Source of the DNA: Cercozoa sp. M6MM
Lineage: Eukaryota; Endomyxa: Ascetosporea
Direction: 5' to 3' (one strand)
NCBI GenBank assembly: GCA_040357565.1
Contig: JBDODJ010000124.1
Length of the DNA: 33,185 nt
A model generated the notes under the pieces. The model saw only the letters and a program-made list of their open reading frames with translations. It ran no database searches and was not told where the DNA came from. Below, piece after piece: positions 19,034 to 32,200 of the stretch. The position numbers were made by a program, and so were the translations under genes. The first letter of the stretch is position 1. The number at the start of each line of letters is the position of its first letter.

Positions 19034-22000
19034 CTAATCGATTGTAAACGCAGGGTTCACGAGCACAAAGGTGGCACGCTGCTTGGAGTCCGAAAGCTTG
19101 CACTCAATGTCGCAAACGTAGCCTTCTCGCTTCGATGTTCGATACAGCGGCAACGACAGGACGGGTCCTGACTGTTGAAGGTATTTCTCCGCCTCCTTTC
19201 GCGTGACTGCACAAAGGAAGACGTCACCGACGGGCACGCGACTTGGTGTCGACGCACTCGCCTGGCGAAGACTGCCTTGCTGTATCTCACAGCCTTGGAC
19301 GAAGGCGTCGCGCACACAGAGCACACAGTTCGACACTTGTCGGGCAAGTGCAGCATCCCAGACTGCGACGAAACGCATCGACATGATGTCCTCTGGATTT
19401 GCGTCTTGCAACATCGCAGTCAGAAAGGCTTCGGGCTGGAACATCTCGGCAAACTTCTGTGGGAGTTACCAGTGAAAGAATTCCAATGAAGTGCGGAAAC
19501 TGCGAACAATTGAAGACTCAATTTTACGACAACGGACGTATCGACTTTGGGGCTTCGCGCCACGGCAGCTTCTGCGCAAGAGAGCGCGTCGCGGAGGTAC
19601 ACCGTAGGCGGCGTGTCCTCGGCGTAGTGCCAGGTGTTGTACCAGCACAACGGAATCACTCCCTCAACCAAGGCCTCCAAATCGTTGCTCATGCACTTTT
19701 CGCTACCTTCACTCAGCACGTCGTCGATTGCGCTGAGCACACGCGCGGCGGTGCGTAGTTCGGTGAGTATAAAATCTTCGTGGGCTGTCGTGCAGTCGTT
19801 TCCTCGAGCAGCACTCGTCAACGACTGGTCGACCTGCAGCAAACAAAGACACAGTGTAAATTTACAGCACAAGTGGCAGATGAAAACAAGGGTTAGCAAC
19901 CTTTTTCAGCAAGTGCCGCCGGCGCGACCAGTACTGCCGCAGTGCGTTCAAAACCGTGCTTTGTGTCGAAACATCATCGCCAGCGCGCGCGGACGGAGAA
20001 GCGATGCGATTGAGCGTTGCCACAAGTGTGTCCGTCGCACTTTCGTTGAGCTTGACGCTGGCGTTGCTCGGCAGGCCAAAGTGCCGTTGTTCTTCAGAGT
20101 CTCGCAGTTTCTCGGCAAAATGAGTGTATTCACTGATGCTGTTCGACGCAGGCAGCGGAGGAGCGTTCGTCACCAGCGGTGCACTGCCGCGCAGCACGGC
20201 AGGATTCAGAGTGGCACGTATAATCTGCTTGAGAATTGCCGTATCGTTTGGTTGGTCAATACGACCTCCGTAAACGGCCTCTCCAATCACACCCATGGCC
20301 ATCGACCAGTTGCGTGAGTTGTGCGTTATCACGCGCAAAGCGGTCTTGAAATTGCTGTCGTTGAATTCGTACGCGGTCGAAAAGCCAAGCGGCACAAAAG
20401 CACGTCGTTGCATCACGCGCGCATGAAGACACGCCGACAAGAAGGCTGCCTGCGCAGTTTGCGCTGACACCTCGCGCAGAGTCTGTTGACTTTGCATTTG
20501 TGCGAGACTCTGCGACAGAATTTCGTGCGTCGACGCTGCGTTCTGCACTACCAAACGCGCCGTTGCGAGGGCAAACAACGAAGCGGGAAGCTCGCTGTGA
20601 GGTTCGCTGGTCAAGAAGATGTAGCGTGGCCCTTGGGTGGCTCGCTTTATTTGGAGCAGCAAGGCGCACAACGAGTGCAACTCGGTCAGTCCGAGATGGA
20701 GATTCTCAATAACCACGATGTCACGTTGAGGCTCGGAGCTTTGCAGCACGCGAGATATTTCCTCAACGGACACCTTTCCCATAGGGACACGCTGTAGCCT
20801 TAGCGCCGAACCGATGTGTTGCGACAACAGTGCTCGCAGACTTTCTAGGTCTTCCGAAACGTCGACGCCCTCGTTAAAGGTCACAAGCACCATGTGGGTC
20901 TCTGCTTGACGACGAAGCGTGTCGGTGACGTACTCCATTCCAGATGCGTCCTCGAAATTCAGCTTCAGTGCAGCAGAAATGAAGTTTTGACACAATGCAA
21001 CAACCCGATCTGGCCGAATGGCTTGCATGAGCAGCAACTTCTGGGCAAAACTGAGGTCCGGAACAGCCTCCACAATGACATTGTCCGGGTGTTGCGCGTC
21101 CATTATGTCGTCGATCTACCACACAACAAGCATTCGGCATGCTCATAATCCAAACTCGGAGGGTCGTGACACCTTTTTTGCAATGACGGAGACAGAATCT
21201 TGGAGTTCAGGAAAAGAAGCTAGCAAAGCGTGCAACTTGCTTTGGTGCATCTTGGGGAAAAACGACAGATCTCTTGCCTCACTTCGCGAGTGTGTGTCGG
21301 CAAGGTTACGTCCCAGGAAGAACTCCCAGTATGCATTCGGAATCAACGTCGGCTGCACAGCTTGCACCAAGGAAAGGCCGAACACTGTGCGGTGCTGCGC
21401 AAAGACGGCAGGTGCGACGAGCTTCCACACCTCTAACACAAAAAGACGGCACATCTGTCGGATTCGCGTCTTCTTGTTGCAGTCGTTCTTCTTCAGCGAG
21501 GAGATTGCCGTGTCAACTGCTCGAAGAATCTGACTGAATGTAAACTTGTAAGAGTTGTGCAGCTGTTCGAAGCGTTGAAGTGACAGGAAGATTCGAGTTG
21601 CCATCTTCGCGAAGGGCTCAAATTCTTTCCGCTCGGCAGAAATCCTTTCGTCGGTGACTGTTATTTTGTCAAACGTCCTCTGAGTCTCGTGCGCTTGGGC
21701 ACACGTCTCTACACACAACACTCAGATATCACAGTGTTGTAAGGTACTATGTCATGGAAACTACACATTGATTACCAGTGAGCAAAGTGGAAAATTCGTC
21801 GTCTTCGAGCATAGAAGCCTTGGACTCACTCAGTGCTTGAAGCAATCGATTCTCCAAAGCCACCAATGCCACGGTGATTTCCTCTTTCTGCTGCTGTAAG
21901 CGCGTTTTCTCATTCTCCAGTTCAGGCCGCTCGATCGCCAAGGCTGCCGACAGAAACTGCTGCTCCAGCGACGTATCGGTTGGAGAGAAATCAATGACTG

Positions 22001-25000
22001 TGCAGCCTGGACTATCGGTCACACCTGATTTGTCTGCAGACTTGCTGTAGAACACGCATCGGAAATCTCGATGCAACTCCACCGGTCGCGTAGCGAAGGC
22101 GAATTGAATGGCGTATCTGTCGGGACCGACTTCAATCACTTGCTTTCGCAACAGTGGGTAGACCGCGCTCGGAATTTTGTCGCCGAATTCGATTATCAAG
22201 GACTTGCCGAGTCGCATCGCAAGCGATACTTTTTGCGCGAAGTGTGAATCGTTCGTATCGACATGCTCGAGTCGATGTCCTTCCTTTGCCTCAGTATTGG
22301 CGCGTTCGAATCCAAAGAAACAATGGTAACGACGCGTTTCCATGATCCACTTGAGCCACGGAAGCATTACACGGCCACTGTCAATGACAACGGGGAAGCG
22401 ACATGACTGCGACAGCCACGAGTGGCCACGCCAGAACTCCTTGTCACCGGAGTCGGTATTCAGCGATACCCAATGCTGCAATTCAATGCACACCATCGCT
22501 GCGTTTTGGACACACAGAGACTCCTTCGGGAGTGACTTTGAAATCCACTCATGACGAACCGACTCTTCGACAAACAGCTCGACTGAATCCAAACGACAAA
22601 TGTTGTTGCCCGCCCGTTTCGACAGTTGCTCAAACACTCGCCGACGCACGTCGACCGGCATGTTTCCTGCGGCCGAGCAAAACCCACCGAGTATCGCCAT
22701 TTCAAACGGCAGAGCAGCTTGAATGTTGCCGATTTTCTGCAGTTCCTGTCTCCACCGGTTGCGTTCTGACGATAACCCACCCAAGATGGCCTCTGCTTTC
22801 TCGATTGATGTCGTAAATGAGCATAGTTTCGAACTGAGGAGCTCAACTTCGCTCGTTTTCTCGCGGAAACTAGCTCGAAGTCCTTCAATGTCAGCTTCGA
22901 TCTCTCGGATCTGCTTTTCTAGCGACAAGAGCTCCTGGCGCGACTCTTCGAGCGCATTGTTTGCTTCCTCCAGTTCGGCTTCCATGGGGGCGATCTGTTC
23001 CAGAATGTCGCAGTACTCCACATTCGCTTTGACCCACGCAGCGAGCGGTGCGGCAGCCATCGCAACCTGCGCGATTCGCTGTGGGTCGAAAGAACGCTCT
23101 GCCGACCGAAGCAACTGCTTCACGCGCGGCAAGACCGACAAGTCAATGTTTCGCGTATCAAAATTGATAATTTCCTCTTTGATCATCGGCTTGCCCAAGA
23201 ACCTCCGCATTGCGTTCCAAGACTCGTCAAAGTTGCCCATGAGGCTCATGACTCCGCTGAGAACGTCAGAGACCTCTTTTGGTGGCATGCGGAAGGCACG
23301 GAGCTCGCTGAGGTGCTGCTTTTTAATGCCGCCCACGGCTCGCTTTGCCTCCTCAACCTGTGGCTGGACGGCCAGCAACTCTTCCTCCGCTGCGCGCTTT
23401 CGTTGTTGGATCGTGTCTTCCTCAGCTCGCAACCGCTCTTTGAGAAGCTGCGCTTCGTGTACTCGCTCTCGCGACTCGGCCATCTTGGTTGTGATCGAAG
23501 ACAGCATCACATCCGCGTCTTCCTGTGTCTTTTGCGCGACGGATCTTTGGCCACTGATTTGGTTTCGCATCTCTGCAATGCTGTTCTCAGCCTGCGACAA
23601 ACTCCTGAGACCAGATGTCATCCGTTTTTCCTGTTGCAGGAAATACGCATGTTGTTCTCTCCAGCAAACAAATAGAGCGCGACAGAAATGAAGTAGTCGG
23701 TGCTGAGGGAGTTCAAGTGCCGACATGACGTCATATGCGAAAGCTACGACGGAAGAAGGAGGCACTGAGTGTCCCTCTGCGATCAAAGAGATAACCACCT
23801 CAGTCAGTACGTCAGTAGAGCTCGTGTCCTGAATCCCAGTCGCGAATATTCGTAAAGAGCGCATGCACAGGCTCGTGAATGTCGTCTGAAAACTCAAATC
23901 GGCAGCGGGCACCAAAAAAGCAAACTTCAGGCTTCCTAGAAGAACCTCCGCAACTTCGGGAGGTGTGCACTCCACCTTCGACGCCAAAGAACAAATTTCG
24001 TCAACGCTCCACAAAGCTGAGACGTCTTTCGTACATACGAAATGGCATACCGCAGCCATGAACTCGGCGTTTAAATAGACCTCTCGCTCCACCACGACTA
24101 CAAGTCCCTTGAATGTGTCTTCTGCGTTTAGCACCACACTTTCGAGGTGTTGCTTGATGCCAGACAGGATATTAGTTGCAGCAGTGCGGGTTCCTCCTGA
24201 AGCAGTGTAGGTGAGCTTCAAGCTGCTGTGGGCACACGCAAGCGATAGTGCCAGGCTTCGACCAGTGCACGACTCGCCCTGAATTACTAGGCTCGAAAAA
24301 TGCCTGATTCCAGTGTCAACTCGTCCAAAGAGCTCAAGGAATGTGTGTTTTGCGTTGACTGGAACTTGGCACTGTTGCGACATCTCATGTACTGTTTCCG
24401 CAAAGGCACCCGCTGCCGCCTCTCGCCCCGCAACAAAGTCGCATGCTGTAGCAAACTCCTGCGGTGTCAGTTCCTGAAGCATGCTAACGATCTGCCCGAG
24501 TTCATGTGTCGTTGGCAGTCTTTCTGTGCTAATCGAGAGCACGCTATCTTGACAGACCTGGCGCGGAACACCCATGTTTTCGAGAACAAACGAAATGTCG
24601 TCACGATGCAACGGTTTTGTTTTGACAACCGTTGACGTCGAAAAGAATCGCGTCACTGACTGCACGCCAAAATGACGACGAAAACTGCTTGAAGAGCTCG
24701 TCACACAAAAGTGAACGCACGAGAAGTCGATCCAGCGAAGATCGGACGGGTCGAAGACGCCACCATGAGTGACCGCTTGATGCAAGAACGACAATACAGT
24801 CGAAGATCCGTATTGATCAGTATCACACGAATCGATCGCCGCGATGTTCACCACCACCATCGACGTAGTTTTCGGCAACATCTTCTTCTTGTGGCCCGCA
24901 TTTCTTAGCTGCAGTTTTCGTTGCAGGACACGTAAAAGCATCGTTGAGGTGAAACCCTTGGAGCATTGCACTTCGACGACTTCGATCGACTTTCCAAGCT

Positions 25001-28000
25001 GCTGACTGACAAACCCGGCAGCTTCACGCAACAGCCAGCGCTTGCCGGTGCCGGTCTCTCCTTCCAGAGCAAGTGCACTCGGTTTCAATGCTGCAAGCTT
25101 TGTTTCTAACCATCGTGCCACTGTATAGAACTGCGCACTGTTCGAAGCACCAAGAGCCACTTCTGGGACAGCAGAACACGTCACGCAAGAATCCAAATTG
25201 TCTGAAACTGCGCGATGAATTCTCACCGCCTCTTCTTGAGAAAAGATGGAGCTCTGCAAAGCCATTTCCTTAAGTTGCAAACAAACGATCGTAACAGGAA
25301 GCTGGAGCAACATGTACCTCGGTTTGCAGCAAACACGCTGAAGTTAGCTGCCTCACCAAGCTTGGTGCTGATGACACGTTGACGGAGCTTACGCCCAATG
25401 CAGGCTTGCGGTGCATCAGCTTTTGCTGTAGGCAAGAGATAATCTCTTCATGGTGGTTGACCGCGATGATGCCCAGGCGCGAGACTGTTGCAGGCGAAGC
25501 GTGATCCAAGTTTGTGCTTTCAAAGACAAAGTTCACGTTGCGACCAAACTGGATGCGCTCCCCGTTCGGAATCGACAGCATCGCGTTGTCATCTAACACC
25601 GAATTCAACGCCTCAATCCACTCTGGATCAATGTCTCCATCAAAAACAATGATGTGCCTTGTGTCTTCCTTTCGCGATTCAGCTGCTTGTCGAGCGAACT
25701 GAGTCACAATACCGTCCTTCCACTGCCTGGTGTCTGAGTCCATGTATCCGAGCAGCACCCGACGTTCAAATGCCTTCGGGTTCACCGTCGTCAAGTGCAC
25801 CGTTTCCCCCAGGTGCCGCAACAAACTGACAGCCAGTCGCAAGCACGTTGACTTTCCAGAGAGAGAAGGACCCATGACCACGACACCGATACGATGCTGC
25901 AATGATCGAAGGATGTGGAAAGTTGAAACAACTTGTGATTGAATCACATCACAGCTCAAACGCAGTGCGACATCTGTGTACTGCTCGCGGAACACTTTGG
26001 GCACAACAGGCTCTGCGTTGTTTGATGAAGTTGACCACATACTCTGCCGAAGCTTCTTGAACAGAAGATCGTCACCTTGCGCTAGTTTTGGTGAAACCAC
26101 CAAATCCAGAGCCTTCCTTATGCAAGAGACCTGGACTTCGAGATCTGACATCGCACTGCTGGCTTTCTGGCGCATGAAGTGACCCGCTGTTTGGACAATC
26201 GCCTTGAGTGAGCGCAGACCAAAGTCGTAGCACTTTTGTTTTGAAAGCAACTGCTTGAACACCTTGAACATCAGGCACAGTTTCTTCGCGATGATGGCGG
26301 CTTGAGTGAATCCACACGAGAACAAGTAGACTTCGCAAATTATCTGCGAATCTGGCACACTCATTGAAACAGACTTAAACAACTGCTTGATGTTGGCAGG
26401 AAGCTTCGACCGTGCTCCGTATTCTCGACTCGCCGGATTCATCGTAATGAAGATGCCTGCATTAAAGTTCACAGCGACATTCTTGTGTTCACCGATCGTA
26501 ACGCTCGCGCGCCGGCTGCGAATAGCTTCCTGAATTCCTTGAATCTGCTGACTGATTGCTGACAGTTGGTCTTGCTTCAGTCGATTAAACTCATCAAAGC
26601 ACCCAAACGCTCCTTGTGAAACGAGACCTGTGAAGATACGCGCCATCGCACGAAAATCGAGCGACTTGTCGCAGTTAAAGACAAGCACTTGACGGCCCAA
26701 TGCTCTGCCAAACGCTTTCACCGTTTCAGTCTTACCGGTGCCAGCTGGTCCGATCGGGTTTCCTCCAAATCCCAGAGCAAGTGCTTGTGAGAGCACAATG
26801 TAGCACTGTATCACACAAAAAGAGGAAGTGAAAGACACTGACACAACTGCGATTATAATATTTAGAGTTATCTTACCTTGTCTGTCAGGTGCGTGTGCGC
26901 AAGTGACTGATAGTTTCCTTGGTACTCCCACCCGTAGTCAAGCGCAGCCAAGCCAAGGTTGGCTCGAACTTCCCCTTGTTCGTAGTAGAATCGCAGCTGC
27001 CTTTGCCACGACCAGTGGTCGGTGGAAAGTGTCTTTGCTTTAACAAGGTTCTGCGTCACAGACACAAAACGAAGGATGGCGAACTGAACTGCTTCTGTGC
27101 GAGCCCACATGTTTGCACCAGAACTCGATACAGACTCGCGAGTGTTCATGTCAGTGAGAACTGAAATAAGCTGCTGCGGCAGCTGCTTCAATGCATCCAG
27201 TGACCCGGAGGATATCGCACGATGTATCAATGAGCAGAAGGCGATCTCGAGCGCCAAGCACTGCACTTGCGATGTACACCCTTCCACAGAAGCAAGCTTT
27301 TTGATAGTGGCCACATCCGCGAGTTGGGGCACGGCAGAGAGAACGTTCGCGAGAGAGGCTCGTAGCGTCTTGAACGTCGTTTTTTCGAGAGCGTTCAACC
27401 ACTTTTCGACCGGCACTTGCATGTCTACCTCCTCCAGAAGCTGAGTATTCTCGCCGGTTGCGCTTTGCATGTGAGTGATGGTCGTCCTGGAGTGCTCGCT
27501 CGACACTGTCGCGATTCCATGAAACAACTTTGAAATGTGGTGCTGCAGCGTCTCGTGACTCGACGGGCGTCCCAGCAACTCCAACAGGTCCTGGTCACCG
27601 ATGAAGTACAAACGAGTGCACTCCGCTCGCTTTCTTTCCAAGAAGTCGAGCAAAATCACTTCGCACTCCTCAAGTTGGGAAACCAGCGCCTTCAGGTTGC
27701 TTTCATTGCACTCAGGAATTCTCAGCATTGAAAATAGTCGGCTATCTCGCCTTAACGTGTCGCTCAAGCACCTAAACGTAACGTTCGCTGTGTTGAAGCG
27801 TCTGACTCCTTCATGCACGATGCCTAAGTCAAACACTGGTGCCAAGAACACCCACCGTCGTTGGATCTGCTGCCAAAAGTCAAGGATCGTGTCCATGCGC
27901 TCAAACTTGTCGCTCATGGTCACAATACGCTCCTCAAAGACGTGAAAGTACGCAGAGTTTTCAACTGACGCCAGAATCGTCCTCTGAGTCGCAAGCTTTT

Positions 28001-31000
28001 CCAATATGTCTTCCCATCCCGCGATGATGCACACGGACTGACCGCGAGGCAGCAAGAACTGCTCTGTCGGAACGATTTCTTGGTCAATCCAAGCAGCGAC
28101 TTCGTCCAGCGACTCGCGTACCTGTGACTCGGAACGAGCTTTGTCGATCATTTTAGCAATCATTTTGGAGTGTTTTTTCAAGGTATTCCTCAGTTGAAGC
28201 ATGTCTGCGACAGTGAGATTCGACAACCTTGCCATGGCTGTGCTTTGCACATTCATGGATTGACAGAGCTCTGCCCAATGGTGCACCTGAAGAGCAGGTT
28301 CACTCAAGGAAGCCAGCAGCGGCAGTGAATCGGTCCACTCCGCAATTGACTCGCCAAACAGTTTGACGCACTCCAGTAACGAACGAACTGAAGCTGTCGG
28401 GCTGTTGGCAAGATGTGTGGCACCTCCGACAAGCTGCGACACACGCTCGCTTGCGCTCGAAAATACCGACAGTGCTCGCTTTCGGAAGTTGTACGCTTCT
28501 TGCCACTTCATAGTTCCCAGCATTTGAATGTCCTCTCCGATCTCTTGAAGCTCGCTGCACGTTCGATGGCAGCAGTCAATTTCATCAGCCAAAGTTGCGA
28601 CACTTTGCTTGAGATCTGAGACTACGATGCCGAAGAAGGCGCTGTCCTCTGCAACAGTGTTTGTACGATCGCAAAGAGAAGAACTTGTTGACCTCATTTC
28701 GTCAAGTTCTTCATTTTTCGCTTTTATCAGTTGCAGCAGCTCCTCGGCTCGGAAATCGAGATAGAGAAGCTTGGTACTTGCGGCGATGGACGCAAGGTCG
28801 AAAGAACTCCAAGCTTTCGTCAAGTTCTTCGAGGCCTCTCTGAGATCAGACACCTCCAACAGCACATCTTCTCTGAGTTGTTTGCGCATCTTTTCTGAAT
28901 GAGAGGAGACATCTGCTATCAGGGTCGAAAACTCATCCCACAGCTTCTCTACTTCTCGCGCAGTTCGATCCTCATTCGCATCAACGTTGAAGTGTTTTTC
29001 CAACAAAACCGCTCCGGCAGCAGCTGACTGCACTATTGCCCGCGCGAGCGATCTGTCTGACTCTACGTTCTGCGCAGTGTTGGCCTCAAACGTGCGTAGC
29101 TCCGCAATTGACTTGACAGTGCAAGTTTGCGAAGAGTATCGCCCAACCATCTCGCGAAGTTGCACCAAACCTTGCCTCATGCTATGTGATACTAGTGCAC
29201 GCGCACTTTCGCGAAGTTGGAGCAGCTGCTTGCCATACGAGTTTTTGAAAGACAATGGATCCAGCTTCAAGCACACAAGACCGCATGAATCTCGACAAAT
29301 ACGAGCTTGCATGCCTTCCAGTCGCTGCAGGTCTGACAGAACAGATGCGACAGCAGAACCACAGTCACTCAAACTGCTGGATTCAAGTGTCGATCGAATC
29401 GTTCGCGCAGGCTCGCCATAAACGTCTTGCAGTCTCTCTGCTAGGTGGTTGAGGGAAGCGCGGAGCCCCTCTGCCAGTTTTTTAACCTCGAGATGCACTG
29501 ACTTGGCGAATTTCACCAAATCTCCGTTGAGTTTCCCGTACTCAGTTTGGCTTGACCGCAGTGACCTGAGCTTCAGTGGTTTTGCGAGCATCCCGGCAAC
29601 CGCCTTCAAGACCGTAGCTTGTAGCTGCGAAGCAGACGGTATAAGCACGAGTTTTCCACGAATCCCTGATTCGTATTCCAGCGACACTGCATGGCCTATG
29701 AGGTCATGCAAAACGGTCAGGTCGTCTTTCGTGCAGTTCGTTTCAAAAGCTTCCGCAGGCGTTTCAGCAATCTGATTGGCCTTCTTGATCGCTTCTTGTA
29801 GTGTTCTACAAAGCGAAGCTGATTCTACACGCAACGCCTCTCCCAACTGCGAGGCAAACTCCTTGTCGCAATGCTCGACCCAGGGTTCAACGGAACTGAA
29901 ACATCGACTGGCTGCAATGTCTTGGAATACACCGCGAATTTTTTCCAGTGCATCTTCCCAATTGTCCAGTGCAAAGAACACCGATTTCGACTTCAGCGAA
30001 GCGATGATGTCTGACACCGCAGAGTGTAGGTTGCGCAATTGGACATTTTTGTCCATGAGGCCGGAGGAAGCTTGCTGTAGTTTCTGAAGGTTCTCTTCGC
30101 ACTGGCTTTTGGAGCCCCACGACTGCGCACTAACACGCTTGATGGTTTTTTCAAACGATGTCGCTTCAACGAGCAACATGCTTCGGTGGAAAGGCAAAAT
30201 TTGCGACGCTATCGTGTTGTGGAAGTGCGCGACTTGACGTATCTGGGAAGCGTAGGGTAGCAGACTGTTTGAATTCTCAACTGCGGAAGTGATACTTGCA
30301 GGGATCTCCAAACCGATCGACTTGAGTCGCTCACAGTCATGCAGAAGCTTCTGCAGACCGTCACTCAAGTGTACTTGTAGTTTTCCGGTTTTTGGCGCGA
30401 AGCTCATGAGGCGTCCTTGACTTTGCAGAGATATGTCGCTCCTGTTTGAACGAATGATCCGCTTCTGACCTGATACCCACTCTGACATCAATCCGTCAAT
30501 GGCTAAGCGGAGCTCAGTTGCTCCTGCTTCGGCGCGTTCAAGAAGACTTGAGCGTTCGGGGCAGAGTTGACCGTGACGCAAGAAAGCGACGATGTTGATC
30601 AGTTTCTGCCTTCGTGTATAAAAGGCGACGATTTGCCCGACATTGTCTGTGACACCAACGTCGGATTTCAGTGCTTCAGCTTCTCCACCAAAATTCCTCA
30701 AAGCATCGATGTGTGAGTCGAGTGCTCTCAACGCGCTGTCTTCAATCCACTTGCATTGCGCACTCAGTTCTGGCGACTCCAGAATGGCACCGAAATGAAG
30801 CAGAAAATCCATGACACTCTCGGTTTCGCCTCCTATTTCTACATCATTCCACACCTCCGCCAGCACTGTGGACAAATGTGACGCCGCTTTCGAAATTATA
30901 GCTGACGATTTTGCCGACACTGCGTCGACTTGCGATGAAGACAGCAATGGTGAGCGAGAGGTCTGTAGTGTTTCGCGCAACCGTACGACCAAGGCCTTCA

Positions 31001-31873
31001 TGCTAAATGTTCGCGGCAGCGTCTGCAACTGTGCGAAGATGCGTTTACAGCGGCGCAGCTTCTTGACCAAATCGCGAAAACCTTGGGCTCTGTGAACCTC
31101 TTCGTCCACCTCAACACCAAAGAGTGCAAGTTCTTTTGATAGCCGGAGAAAAAGATCAAGCGACGCGAGGACATCGTCGAAGAAAGTGGTGGCCACGTCG
31201 GAAAGCGAAGGAAAAGAGACGTCGCAATACCGTTCAATCTCATTACAAATGGCACGAGCCAATCGCATGTGCAGATCTATCAATAAAGTCCTCGCGTCGA
31301 CTTTTCGCTGCTGCGCGTACTCGAGAATGTCCAGGAACTGCTGCATTGTCGCTCGGATTCGAGAGGATAGCTCAGCGGAGAAGTCACTATCATCAAGTTT
31401 GCTTCTCCAAATGGCGTCGACTTCCCGCACGAACGGACCGAAAGAGTCGGGAGCACGCACTACGATAGTTTCACGAACCCACAGGCAACAACTGAATCAA
31501 TGATCGTATTTGGGAATCAAGAAGTACCTGCTTCCATGCTAAATGAGTGCGAAGCTTGGACTGTTTTTAAACTGTGCAGCACGCTCGAAACCTCTGCTCC
31601 TCGTCCGAGAAGAGTCAAATGACCGTTCGCTCTCACAAAGCACCTGGATTGACACCGTGAAAATAGTGCCACAGTCTCAATTAGAAGGATACAAAGGAGT
31701 GAGTACACGTCAGCAGAGACGTCAATACAGGGAATTGCTGTCTGCCTCTTCAAAAAAATCGACAGCACGCCATCGCTTACTTGAAGGAACTCGCGCACCA
31801 CGCTGCTTTCCCGCAACTCATCTTGCAGTCCGGTATTGGTTTCAGCTTGCACCAAAAGCGCTAATTTCTCCAT
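19034..31873 (-). CDS. DYNC2H1: Cytoplasmic dynein-2 heavy chain (retrograde intraflagellar transport motor), 4108 residues
   Basis: Nine exons: 31707-31873, 31528-31643, 26877-31459, 25318-26805, 21776-25268, 21173-21708, 19901-21115, 19528-19833, 19034-19456. All phases close, and the length matches dynein-2 (about 4,100-4,300). The first 1600 residues are the tail and linker. AAA1 has P-loop GPAGTGKT (1641-1648) and Walker B CFDEFNRL (1691-1698). AAA2 has GPSLSGKST (1934-1942). AAA3 has GETGTGKR (2188) and AAA4 has GESCTGRS (2449), both altered. A coiled-coil stalk follows, with the microtubule-binding tip near LRAFRMPPKEV (2779), then a second coil, AAA5, AAA6 and the C-terminal domain (MFQPEAFLTAML). 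Placement in dynein-2 rather than axonemal or cytoplasmic dynein-1 rests on recalled motifs: RQVLVFNCD.SLDFR.M.RIF, AAAPLAAWVKAN, and the short C-terminus with SLPLY.T..R. The protein carries IFT trains from ciliary tip to base. The ATG at 31873 is the first after an in-frame stop. Confidence 0.95.
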
Positions 31874-32200
31874 GAGGTAGTCCTCCCACCAATAGCAATC
31901 TAATCTTTTCTAATCGTCGGTATTGGCCCGAGACAATTTCTGCATCATTGCGGCAGCCGCGCGGGAGGTTCAAACTGACTGAATGACTGGTAGTAATTAA
32001 ACTGAGCGGGAACCCACCCCTTTCGGGCGGCCCAATTTTTGAGCCGAAAACCTTGATCCAAAAAAGATATTGTGTTTGGTCAGCACAACTAAGTTAGCAG
32101 GTTTGATTTGTAGAGGCGTTGTGCCTAAGTTACTGTGAGTTGCGGAGCGTTAAAATAAGCGCGATCGGCCTGGTGTGCGTTAAAAATATCTTGATTCTTC
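31874..32200. other. Head-to-head promoter region
   Basis: Only 327 bases separate the dynein-2 start (minus) from the start of the transposase-like gene (plus), so the two probably share a promoter region. No clear core-promoter motif is seen. Confidence 0.55.

Noticed and set aside
19457-19527. Apparent frameshift near the dynein C-terminus
   Set aside because: A 71-base intron (donor GTAAAA at 19527, acceptor CCACAG ending at 19457, minus strand) joins the two frames and restores the conserved FQPEAFLTAML block.
31460-31527. Stop codons between the first dynein exons and the 4.6-kb exon
   Set aside because: Using the acceptor ATCGTAG at 31460 instead of the nearer TTCAG gives matching phase, so no break is needed.
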